This document shows positions 9,748 to 20,568 of a stretch of DNA of 64,000 nt, in pieces. A program made the translations under genes and the position numbers. Numbering within the stretch: position 1 is the first letter of the stretch; every line of letters starts with the position of its first letter. Below the pieces are notes generated by a model. That model was given only the letters and a program-made list of their open reading frames with translations. It was not told where the DNA came from and did not search any database. This DNA is from Ceratodon purpureus (Eukaryota; Streptophyta; Bryopsida; Pseudoditrichales; Ditrichaceae): NCBI GenBank assembly GCA_014871385.1, contig CM026425.1:682001-746000 (forward strand). Direction: 5' to 3'.

Positions 9748-11198
9748 CTGATATTTCTTGGTGTTGTATAGGGCCCCATTATGGCGGTTGTTGTCCTTCA
9801 TATTAGTAGGTTTATCTTGGCTTATCCAGACATTCCGCGCACTAAGTATGTTAGTACCCCATGTCGGTTGCGCGTGATTAAGATGGTTGCACATATTATA
9901 GAACTCCGAGATTCTGACCAGAATCATAGCTTCTTTGCTCCACACAATGTATGCGTCCCAGTACTTGAGCTCTTTCTTCCTCTTCTCCCCGCAACCTGAT
10001 ATCTGTAACTCCTGCGAAGCTACTATACTATGTTGACCATTGATAATCATAAATTTCCCATCTTTAATCTCTCCCCAAGACTTCGGCTTCTCTGGCAGGA
10101 GTTCTAGTTTGTCTGTCACTGGCATCAGACAGACCTTTTGTCTCTGGTTAATATCTCCCATCCTTACAAGCTCTTCTTTAACCGATTTAACGATCTCTCT
10201 CTCTAGGTCTCGGACGATATACTCATCCTTGGCAATGTGGCACTGTTTCACATTAACTGGGAACGTGGTCTTCATGTCGAAGACATATGCGGATTCACAA
10301 TCATCCCAGAATGTCTTCTGTATCTCTGTGAATTTCTGATAATCCGGCACGTCCTTGTCCTTAGCCTTGGCCTTCGTCTTTTTTGTTTCTTCTGTCTGCG
10401 TCAGACCAGATCCAGAGCTCCCTGCCTTCCCTGTCTGCTTCCGTTTCTTCCTTGAAGTGGAGGCTTCTTGAATATCACTGGCCGGGCGCTTGCTTCCACG
10501 TGAACGCGAAGGTGCTGGAATTGGTGATGCGCGTGGGTGTTGAATGCTCCCTCTTGATGGAGCAGCGGAGTCCTCGCGCACAGCAACTAATGCTGAGCTC
10601 TGTAACGGAACTGTGCTGATCTTGGAGGCGGATTTGTCAGTTATATAGTGAGTAAGTGTCAAGAAAACTCGATTCAGCCTACGCCCAAAGGATACGGCAC
10701 TCAACTGTGTTCCATCTTCATTTTTCCAGGCGGTCTTCTCTAGGTCGAGTATAAGGTCTTCGCATGATGTTCCAATCATGCTTTTAATTAGCGGATCCCC
10801 GTCAAATTGAGCATGTTCAGCACCGACTTCGATTACTAACGAGTGGACGTGTGACAAGTCACACTCGGAATCTCGGTCTACAGCACCGACCACGAGTACA
10901 ATGTACTTCCCATGATGTTCCTCGATTACCTTCAGACGCTCATGTACAGACAGGTCCAGATACCTAGGACTGTTCTTTTCTTTACGCAAGATTCTCACAA
11001 ACTTGTGGTACCGGGACACGGCCAGAGACCAACCCTCGACTTCGGACTTGAACTGCCACAGGGATCCGTAGGAATTCTCCAACGACGGCTCAATGAAAGG
11101 AGTCGCTGGATCGGGGTTCTTGAACCTCTCTAGGAACGGATCGAGGTGACTCATGTCGTATCCATGTGGCATTAGCACTGGGGTAACCATCGTCATCT
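9748..11198 (-). CDS. ParB-like domain exon (first coding exon of the ParB/methyltransferase-like gene)
   Basis: The ATG at 11196 lies two bases after a splice acceptor (GATTTCAG), so an untranslated or short coding exon must lie upstream. The exon ends at AAATATCAG|GTAAGTG (9748) and joins the next exon in phase 0. The N-terminal 200 residues have no recognised fold. A Lys/Ser-rich linker with RKKRKQTGKAG follows. From about residue 320 there is a ParB-N-like pattern: VRDLEREIVKSVKEEL, then a strand and the motif GKFMIINGQHSIVASQ near residue 380 (coding 10060-10022). In ParB/sulfiredoxin-like proteins this is the nucleotide-binding DGxHR motif; here it reads NGQHS. ParB domains fused to methyltransferases are known from phages and bacteria, which makes this arrangement in a plant-like element notable. 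Confidence 0.55.
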
Positions 11199-12150
11199 GA
11201 AATCATTCACACAGAACTTTATTAGTTTAACGAGTTTCTCGATTATGTATCTCTTGTATCAATCCACATCAATCATCAACATGGAGAATCAGACAATATG
11301 ACCAGTATGAATGAAATTAGCTTACTGCAATGGAAATATTGAAGGTTGAGTGCAAGATTTAGCTCACTGTGAGCTAAATTCGTACAAATAAGTATGCATC
11401 ACTACTCTCAAAGTTCTCTAGCTTTTAGTAGATCTCAAATCAAATTAGCCACTGTTAGTACATAACGTCTTGAGTTAGGCAAAAGTCATCAAAGTTTATC
11501 GTATAAGTGCATTGGATTTAGCTCACAGTGAGCTAAAGAGGTCATAAGGGCATATAAATTAGTTTATTGAGACCAAACTTATCGTTTAGGTTCATATGTT
11601 AGCGTACATTGATCTTTATACGGAAAGTAACACTACGTTTTAGCTCACAGTGAGCTAAATCCACTAAGTTCCACTACGGTTTAGCTCACTGTGAGCGAAA
11701 TCTTGTAAGGTTCACTAGTATTTAGCTCACAGTGAGCTAAATCCACTAAGTTGCACTACGATTTAGCTCACTGTGAGCTAAATCTGTTAAGTTGCAGTAG
11801 AATTTAGCTCACAGTGAGCTAAATCCACTAAGTTGCACTAATATTTAGCTCACTGTGAGCTAAATCTTCAAAGTTGCACTTGAATTTAGCTCACAGTGAG
11901 CTAAATCCACTAAGTTGCACTACGATTTAGCTCATTGTGAGCTAAATCTGTTAAGTTGCACTGGAATTTAGCTCACAGTGAGCTAAATCCACTAAGTTGC
12001 AGTATTATTTAGCTCACTGTGAGCTAAATCTTCAAACTTGCACTTGAATTTAGCTCACAGTGAGCTAAATCCACTAAGTTACACTACGATTCAGCTCACT
12101 GTGAGCTAAATCTTCTAAGTTTCAGTACAATTTTGCTCCACTGAGCTAAT
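11199..12150. repeat. AGCTCACWGTGAGCT palindrome array, about 41-bp period
   Basis: From 11640 to 12135 the palindrome recurs every 40-42 bp, about twelve copies, with two outliers at 11361 and 11518. The centres alternate between CACAG and CACTG, and the spacers alternate (CCACTAAGTTGCACTA, then TCTTCAAAGTTGCA or similar), giving an 82-bp higher-order unit. The array lies immediately upstream of the splice acceptor that precedes the ParB-like exon, so it probably occupies that gene's 5' intron. Confidence 0.9.
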
Positions 12151-14300
12151 TCTTATATCTATGTAAAGAATGTAGGTCCCCGGGACCCACAACTAATACA
12201 GAATATTGTAAAACAATGCAGAACTTGTGAAAAGGTTACTCTATGAACACAAATTCTGCAATCCGTATGTAGTAAACATATGCTGTAGTAGTGGGACAGA
12301 ATTGTATAGAAGAAAAAAACAAGTTGTGTACTTTTTTAAAACACACGGATAAATCCCTTCAGTTTGATTGTTAGGTATAGAGAGTACAAAAATATGTGAA
12401 GTCCAAATTTATAATGACATTAAACTCAATTCGATTCGTAGAAACATAACAGAATGAAATCATTTACATTCACAACAGTCACTGTCCTCAGCAATACAGT
12501 TACCCGAGGAGGAGAATTCATACAAATAACAAATACATATTCATTTCAAAGTTCCTAGAAATTAGCGCATATACTTATGATCCACAAACGACAGAATACT
12601 CAACATTCTGAACATCCTAATTTAAGCATTAGAAAAGGCTACCCTATATCACTGTAGAAAGTTTATTCTATACATATACAAGTTCAAATGAAGGTTAACG
12701 ACAAAGTCTGCATCGAGTAAAATGCGTACCGCTCTTCTCTAGCTCTGACGTCTATAGGTCCACGGTAACACACGCCTTGGATTCCTTGAAGATTGCAAGC
12801 TGCATTACGTCGAGAAATGAAGTGCAACAACTTCATCAACCAACAACAGGGTTCAGTAAACACAGAAGGCACCGAAAAGAATAATTATCTAGAATCGACA
12901 ACGAAATAATGTGATACCGAGACTGAAAAACATGAAAAGAGATGAAAGAATCTATGAAACAACTTACAGGTCTGTAAAACGTGAATTTCTCAAGGTGACA
13001 ACGTCAAAAGAGAGGCTGGAAACCCTGCAGAGGATATAGACTGAAATAACAATTTGACATTTAGTTCCACGGAACAATTATCCATCACGCATAATGCACA
13101 AAACCGACATTGTCACACGAACCAAAAGCTTGAAAAACAGCTAACAATTGTCAGACAAGAGCACAAGCGTAACAAACATGTTGAACAAGTGTTTCAGCAT
13201 ACCAAACGTTACACAACAAACATACATCGAAGTGTAATTATACAAGCTACAACACTAATTGCAACCAACGACGATGTTACTCTCACCTTACACACAAACT
13301 ACAAAGCACCCACAAAGACACACAGTCTCTAGAGAACAACGAAACTGCAAGAACAGAATCCAACTCACTAGAACAGGCAGTTTTGTCGACTGGAGCGGCG
13401 CGTCCACCTCGTCTCCAGAGATGTCTTGAACTAACAAATAGAAAGAGAACAAGATGGACGTTGAAAGTCCACACAAATTTCGATCAGAGTAGATGAAACC
13501 TAGGGTTCGAGGAATAAATTTGCTGTGATCTAAAGTTTAGAAAACGTAGAGAGCCGACGGCGCTTGCAACTGTCACCAACAACTAACTTGTAACAAAACA
13601 AAACTGGAGTTCTACAACTACAACAACGTCGGGAAGAAACCAGCTAATCGACTGTATGACCTAGAAACCCTAAATGAGAACCAGCTACGTATCGCGATCA
13701 CAACCCAGGGACGCCATGTCTCGATATTGGGAGAGACGACAAAGGAAGCTGGCGAGGGAAGAAGCCCGCGGGAGTTGGGGAGATGCATGTCGTGGGCTGT
13801 TCACGAGGTGATTTCGTGGGCAGCCCCGCAAACGTATGGCGGCTGCGGGCAGGAACCCTAGCCATAGAGGGCATGCCACGTGCCATTCATGTAGTTCTTC
13901 TGAGCCCTCATTAATGACTCATCTCGGTTATAAGGTGACTACTCACCATAATTATACGTTTTTTTTGTTTTTTTTTTTTTTTTTTTTAAATATGAACAAG
14001 TGCCATATAGTATATTTATTTTTAAAATTTACAATGACTTTAAAAAAATCAATTTAATTGGAAACCTCTTAAATAGCATGCATTAAATGAATTATTTTTG
14101 TGACAGTTAATGAACGTACTTTTCTTATAAAAATGAAATTTTAACTAAAATATGAACTTGTATACTCTACTAACAAAAAAAGGCTATATAATGCTATAAT
14201 TACGGTTATTCTACTTTTTTCAACACTTTAAGCTAAAAGGTTTGCAATACTTTAGTTATTCACGCAATTAAATAAATAAAAACTAATAATATTTAAAATT
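12151..14300. other. spacer with probable 5' region of the minus-strand gene
   Basis: AT-rich to 13.3 kb, then more GC-rich at 13.38-13.90 kb, where short minus-strand open frames and stretches with a promoter or 5'-leader look occur. No domain is recognised. The leader exon implied by the acceptor at 11199 should lie here but cannot be placed. A T-tract lies at about 13960-13987. Confidence 0.3.
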
Positions 14301-14319
14301 CAATCGAAGAAGAGTAGAA

Positions 14320-16670
14320 GAATAAAAAGCGAAAAAGAGGAGATAGATAGGGAGAGGAATAGAAGGATGAAAAACCAACGGAAAGGATGGATGACCAATA
14401 AAGGAATAAAAAAGATGAAATGATAGAATAGGAGACCAATAAAACATTAAGAAAATATTAATATTAGAAGATCAATGGTAGAAGAATAGAAGAATTAAAA
14501 GAAATTAAAAAAAAATGAGATAGATGGGGAGGGGAATAGAGTGATGAAAAACCAACGGAAAGGATGGATGACCAATAAAAGAATAAAAAAGGTAAGAGGA
14601 TAGAATAGGACTTTTTCATAAAAAAAATATGAAGAAAATAAAACTATTTTGAAATCAATGGTAGAAGAATTGAAGAAGTAAAAAAAAAAAAAAAAATGAT
14701 GGATAGGGAGCGGAATAGAAGGATGAAAAACCAACGGAAGGGATGGATGACCAATAAAGGAATAAAAAAGGTAAAATGATAGAATAGAAGACCAATAAAA
14801 TATTAAGAAAATAATACTATTTGGAAATCAATGGTAGAAGAATATAAGAACCAAAAAAAAAAAAAAAAAAAAAAAAAAAGATATAAGAGAGGCGAATAGA
14901 AGGATGAAAAACCAACGGAAAGGATGACCAATGAAGGGATAAAAAAGGTAAAAGGATAGAATAGGAGACCAATAAAATATTAAGAAAATATTGATATTAG
15001 AAAATCAATGGTGAAGAATAGAAGAATTCAAATAAATTTAAAAAAATGATGGATAGGGAGCGGAATAGAAGGATGAAAAACCAACGGAAGGGATGGATGA
15101 CCAATAAAGGAATAAAAAAGGTAAAATGATAGAATCGAAGACCAATAAAATATTAAGAAAATAATACTATTTGGAAATCAATGGTAGAAGAATACAAGAA
15201 CCAAAAAAAAAAAAAAAAAAAAAAAAAAAGATATGTAGAGAGGCGAATAGAAGGATGAAAAACCAACGGAAAGGATGACCAATAAAGGGATATAAAAGGT
15301 AAAAGGATAGAATAGGAGACCAATAAAATATTAAGAAAATATTAATATTAGAAAATCAATGGTGAAGAATAGAAGAATTCAAATAAATTTAAAAAAATTG
15401 AGATAGATAGGGAGGGGAATAGAAGGATGAAAAAACAACCGAAAGGATGGATGACCAATAAAGGAATAAAAAAGGTCAAATGATAGAATAGAAGACCAAT
15501 AAAATATTAAGAAAATAATACTATTTGGAAATCAATGGTAGAAGAATAGAAGAACAAAAAATAAAAATAAAAAATAAAAAATATATATATAGAGAGAGGC
15601 GAATAGAAGGATGAAAAACCAACGGAAAGGAGGGATGACCAATAAAGGTATACAATAGTTAAAAGGATTGAATAGCGGACCAATAAAATATTAAGAAAAT
15701 ATAGAAGGATGAAAAACTGAGGGAGAGGATGGATGACCACTTAGAGGATAAAAAAGGAAAAAACATAGAATAGAAGACCAATAAAACATTAAGAAAATAC
15801 AATTATTAAAAAATCGATGGAAGAAGAAGAGGAATAAAATAAGAATATCAAATAAAAAAAAACAAGTTAAGGAGAGGAATATAAAGATGAAAACATAATG
15901 GAAACGGTGGATGACCACTCAAAGAATCAAGAAGGAAAATATAAAGAATAGAAGACCAATAAAACGACTAGAAAATAGTAAAATTTAAAAATCATTTGAA
16001 GAATAAAAAGAAAGGGATGAAATAAAGAGAAAAAGAAATAGAAGGATGGAAAACTAAGAGAAAGGATGGATGACCAATAGAAGAATAAAAATGTAGGAGG
16101 ATAGAATAGAAGACCAATAAAATATTTCGAAAATGATAATTGTAAAATGGTCAATGGAAGGATAACAAGATTAGAAAAGGCTGAAACGGTGAGAAAGAGG
16201 TAGAGAAGGATGAAAAATTGTGAGTCGGGAAGGATGACTAGTAAACCACAGAAATAAAGAGATATACTACAAAGGATCCCAATCGCAAAATAGAAAGAGA
16301 ATAGGATAGAATAGATGCCCAATATAATAATTAAAGTGAATTTAAAAAAATAAAAATAAAATAAATGGAAGAATAGTAGACGAAAAAAATTTGATAAAAT
16401 AGAGAGGGAGAGGAATGGAATGTAAGGTTGGATGACTAATGTAAGAACAACTGAAAGAGAGGAAACTATAATCGATGACCAACGGATTAATAAATTTAGG
16501 ATAATGGAATACAATAGATGACTAATAAAATAAAAAATAAAATTAAAAAGGAAGAGATTATAAGAATAAATACTTAATAAAATAGGGTGAGAGACAAATA
16601 GAATAATGATAAATAATTCGACACAAGTGATGACCAAAAATTCAATAAAAGAATTGCAAAAATTAAACAA
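14320..16670. repeat. purine-rich satellite, about 175-180-bp monomer, about 350-bp dimer
   Basis: Monomers are marked by GGATGAAAAACCAACGGAA followed by GGATGACCAATAAAGG and AGACCAATAAAATATTAAG. Marks occur at about 14365, 14541, 14721, 14902, 15071, 15253, 15425 and 15609, then decay to about 16.6 kb. Adjacent monomers differ, but units about 350 bp apart (14709 and 15059; 14890 and 15241) are nearly identical, so a dimer was amplified. A tracts of about 25 sit between some monomers. Long minus-strand open frames here are low-complexity artefacts. Confidence 0.9.
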
Positions 16671-18350
16671 CGAATATTAACGGGAAAATATAATTTTTGT
16701 AGGATTAAACGAGGAACTTATGAAATAAGCATAGATATTATATTTTAAGGATTATGTTCATGATTTATTGAGCAAAGGTTTCACTAACATGGAAATAATT
16801 ATCTAACTATGGGATTCCCTGTTGTAAAAATGGAATAAATGACTTTAGGCACTGTGTGTAACCTTCGCAAGCAAAATTTTTGGAAAACAAATTCGGATCA
16901 ACGTCTTAGATGAAAATGTAATGATGTTTATTTCTAATTCTTATCGTAATGAATTGCACATTTCTCTTATGCCCTGTCCTTTCATATACAATATAATAAT
17001 ATTCATAAAAATTATACAAGAAATTTCACAATTAAAATAGGAAATGAAGAAGTACTAGGAATTTGAACTTGTATAAGTAGTTATAAATTCCATCAATATT
17101 AGAAAAAATTAGACTTACTATCAAGAGCAAGAGCAGTGTCATGGTACGTGTCCAAACGAGAACATTTCGCATATCAATCGAAAAAATACGGCACTTCCAT
17201 GCAATATGTTATAATTTATAGATTATATATACTTTATATATTCAGAAGGTACGCGTAGTATACAGTATTGTAAATTTATGTATGAACTAATCTCTGTAAC
17301 ATGAAAATTGAATGAAACAAAGTCAATTAACAAAAGAATATCTTCACCCAAAAAAGTTGAAGACTTTTTTTTTACCATGCACTATAATCTGTAAATGTCG
17401 AGCGTAACAGGTATAGGGTACAAGATATAGGACCTAGGATATAGGGTAACTAGGGTTTAGGGTCTAAGGTCGGGGTTCAGGGTTTTGGGGCGTTGATGCA
17501 TTTCATCAATACAACTGTAATCTATTGTTTTCTGTAGATTTATATGGAATATGTGTGTACTGACCTCGTCTACCCTATTGCTCTGTCTGTTCATATTCAT
17601 GAGGTTTGCCACATGTAGTGTGTTAAATGATTATTCACGTATCACATATTATGTAAACTAACACATTAATCATGGTTATATTATAATTATTTCCCATAAT
17701 AACGATGAATTGAAATTGTGGTTATAAACATTTAAGTTTGGTAGAAGTGGAACGGTACTAACTTTGTTATATTTGCTTGCAATGTAAAGTATCGAATAAA
17801 CCGTAATGGATCTCTAACTTCTTAGGAAGAAATATTTTAAAATTTTGTTTTTTTGTAAAAAATAAAATGACTTTAATTTTAAACGTGGTTAATTTCTTGA
17901 AATTATTTAATTCCATTCATGTTCCCTTTTATTAATAGTTCAATTATTTTTGAATCTTTTGGAAATCCTATATCAAAGAGTATCGTATTTTTTCCCCTGG
18001 ATTTTCCCACAGTATTATTTTATTATCTAGCAGTAATTGCAACATGATCTTTTATTTTTATACAAGTTAATCATTTAGACCTCTATAGTTCGAGTATGTG
18101 ATGTTTTAGGCATCGACGGTTTATAATACAACTAATAGAGATCCACAGAAACGTTTCCCAGGTTCATCATATTATTTCCCGCCAACATACAACAGATCCA
18201 TCGTTTCCCCATAACTAATTTGCTATCTAAACAGATCCGTAGTGACTTATTTGTCATAGTATCTTGACCTCACAAGTTCCCCACTTTAAAGAGCATAAAC
18301 CAAGAAGGTCATTATGTCATGAATGCAAAATTAGGCCGGATCTACTAATA
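16671..18350. other. AT-rich spacer with degenerate telomere-like tract
   Basis: No gene is seen. Between 17410 and 17495 there are irregular copies of TATAGGG, TTTAGGG and TTCAGGG, resembling degraded plant telomeric sequence or a GGG-rich microsatellite. Confidence 0.4.
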
Positions 18351-18399
18351 AGAACCTCACATCACGAAAGTCTCTCGCAGCACAACAATGCCTCTCTCT

Positions 18400-18919
18400 T
18401 TAATTAGGCTTAGTCGTTGAAAGCATCCATGTTGAGGTTCTGCCTACTCCATAGCGTGGAATAAAGTTGTGCAAAGGTACCGCCGCCTAAAATGGTGTGG
18501 ATAACAATGGGAAAGGACAAAGTGGATGTGTGCTGCATCTCCGTAATAGGCCAACAGTGACAATTTGATAAAAGGAATTCTTCTTTCCCGCCTAAATGGG
18601 AATGTCGACGGTTCCCGCTTTTTTCAGAGAGCCGTTTGAGAATGCTTGGGGTCCAGGGTCATCACTTCGTGGGTCCTCATACTCTCGCCTTTCTTTCCTG
18701 AGACTCTACTTGGAATCCGAGTGACGCGGTGTTTTGGTCTTCTAGAATTCTCTTCCTGACTGTGAGATTGCAGATTTTGTAGCAGCATTCTGTTTGTGTT
18801 TTCAGCTTTCAGGCCCCTGGTAGACTGAGATCGAAGTCCCTGGTTGCGATTGTATTGGGTTTGCTGTGCTGATATGAATTGACAGTCGTTTCTACAGAGC
18901 ATCAAGGGACTCCTTATTG
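18400..18919 (+). other. putative 5' untranslated exon of the transposase-like gene
   Basis: Moderate-GC sequence ends in a consensus-like donor, TTATTG|GTGAGT (18919/18920). The next acceptor fitting the transposase frame is TTCTTTCCAG at 20534. The implied 1.6-kb intron holds a palindrome array, mirroring the arrangement upstream of the ParB-like gene. The 5' end is not defined. Confidence 0.35.
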
Positions 18920-19325
18920 GTGAGTGTCAATGCATACAGACTTGTTGGTACCGTTTCAAATTCATTCGGTGATTGCCTTTGTGAATACCTTAGGTTCTGT
19001 AATCATTGTATGGAATTGTGTTGGACCTATTTTGGTTTCTGTTTGGTATGTAAGCGTATACCGTAGGTTGTAATGATCTGGATTATAAATCAGATTCAAG
19101 GGATTAGTGAGTGTACCCAATTGCTCTCATAATTAATGTACGAATTCGTTGATTAATTTCCTAAATTTTCGGGAAATTCATTACGAGTTTTACTTACATA
19201 TAACTTTCAATGCTGAATTCTTCTTATTGTATTTGACATATATATGTATTGCTTCTTGCGATCTAAGTTTGACACACTGGGCGCTGAATCTATGTATACG
19301 AAAGTGGTGTTTCCGCTGAATTGGA

Positions 19326-20340
19326 GTTCGTTTACAGTGGGCTAAATTGGAATTAGCTCACAATGAGCTAAATTGGACTTAGCTCACTGTGAGCTAAATT
19401 GGACTTAGCTCACTGTGAGCTAAATTGGACTTAGCTCACTGTGAGCTAAATTGGACTTAGCTCACTGTGAGCTAAATTGGACTTAGCTCACTGTGAGCTA
19501 AATTCGACTTAGCTCACCGTGAGCTAAATTCGGCTGAACTCACTTTGAGCTAAATTAGACTTAGCTCACTGTGAGCTAAATTGAACTTAGCTCACTGTGA
19601 GCTATGTTGTATTTAGCTCACTTTGAGCCAAATCTGGCATACCTCAGAGATAGCTCAATTTCATTTACCTCACAGTGATTTAACTTTGATTTAGCTCACT
19701 GTGAGCTAATTTGGAGTAGACTAAGAGTATTAGGATATGACTGAGGCAGTTAACGAAGACATGCAAATTGGTTTATAATATGCTGTGTTTATGGTAAAAC
19801 AAAAGTAAAGTACCCTGTGATACACTACGGTTCAGTATATACAAAGAAGATACTGCTCATAATCAATTAAGATGAGTTCCCAAATAAATTGTATTGCACG
19901 CCAACCCAAAATAAATTAGGTTGGAGGAAGAAGTATATGTTAATAGCAGAAACTGCTGAATATGAGATTGAATGTGTTTTTTAAACGTGTAGTCAGACGT
20001 CATCTGGTCGTAGTGATTTTAATTAAACTTAGCTCATAGTGAGCTGAATGAATTTAGTTCATAGTGAGCTAATTTGAGACTAGCTTATTGTGAGCCAAGT
20101 AATCGTTCGCCTATTCCTGTTATCTTTCAATTCAACAACAGTAAGCTCTCAACAACTTTAGTCAATACGGGATAATGGTAATCTAACATACGGGGAACAT
20201 GATACCTGGATTGAAGATTGTTCATTAAGTTTTAGTAATTGGGTGAATAAGCTACATACATGAGCAGTCGACTATTATTGTATTTTTAAACCTCCATGTG
20301 AAGTACAGAATTTAGCTCACAGTGAGCTAAATTATATAAG
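19326..20340. repeat. AGCTCACTGTGAGCT palindrome array, about 28-bp period, plus dispersed copies
   Basis: From 19326 to 19720 about thirteen copies recur every 28-29 bp with the spacer AATTGGACT. Early and central copies are near perfect and later ones decay. Isolated copies follow at about 20033, 20056, 20082 and 20312. The array lies in the likely 5' intron of the plus-strand transposase-like gene. Confidence 0.9.
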
Positions 20341-20568
20341 TTCAAATGTACGCGAATGATACTGTATGCTAGCATTCTTTACTGTGATTTTTAGTAACAC
20401 AATATATGGAAGTTGTAGACTCTGTAGTAATCAATATATTAAGTTTAACCAAAGCGAGAAGTATATATTAAGTTTGTAAGCTCCTGAGACTTATTTACTG
20501 CCTCTAACCCCTTCGTGATATTAATTCTTTCCAGGTTTCGAAGAGCGTACCTGGTATCTCATTTTCGA

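Noticed and set aside
11340-12135. CRISPR-like array (regular palindromic repeats with spacers)
   Set aside because: Spacers are themselves repeated and only about 20 bp, no cas genes are present, and the context is a eukaryotic transposon intron.
14495-16670. Long minus-strand open frames rich in Phe, Ile, Leu and Ser (up to 247 codons)
   Set aside because: They lie entirely in the purine-rich satellite; the hydrophobic composition follows from the T-rich complement and repeats with the satellite, so they are not membrane-protein genes.
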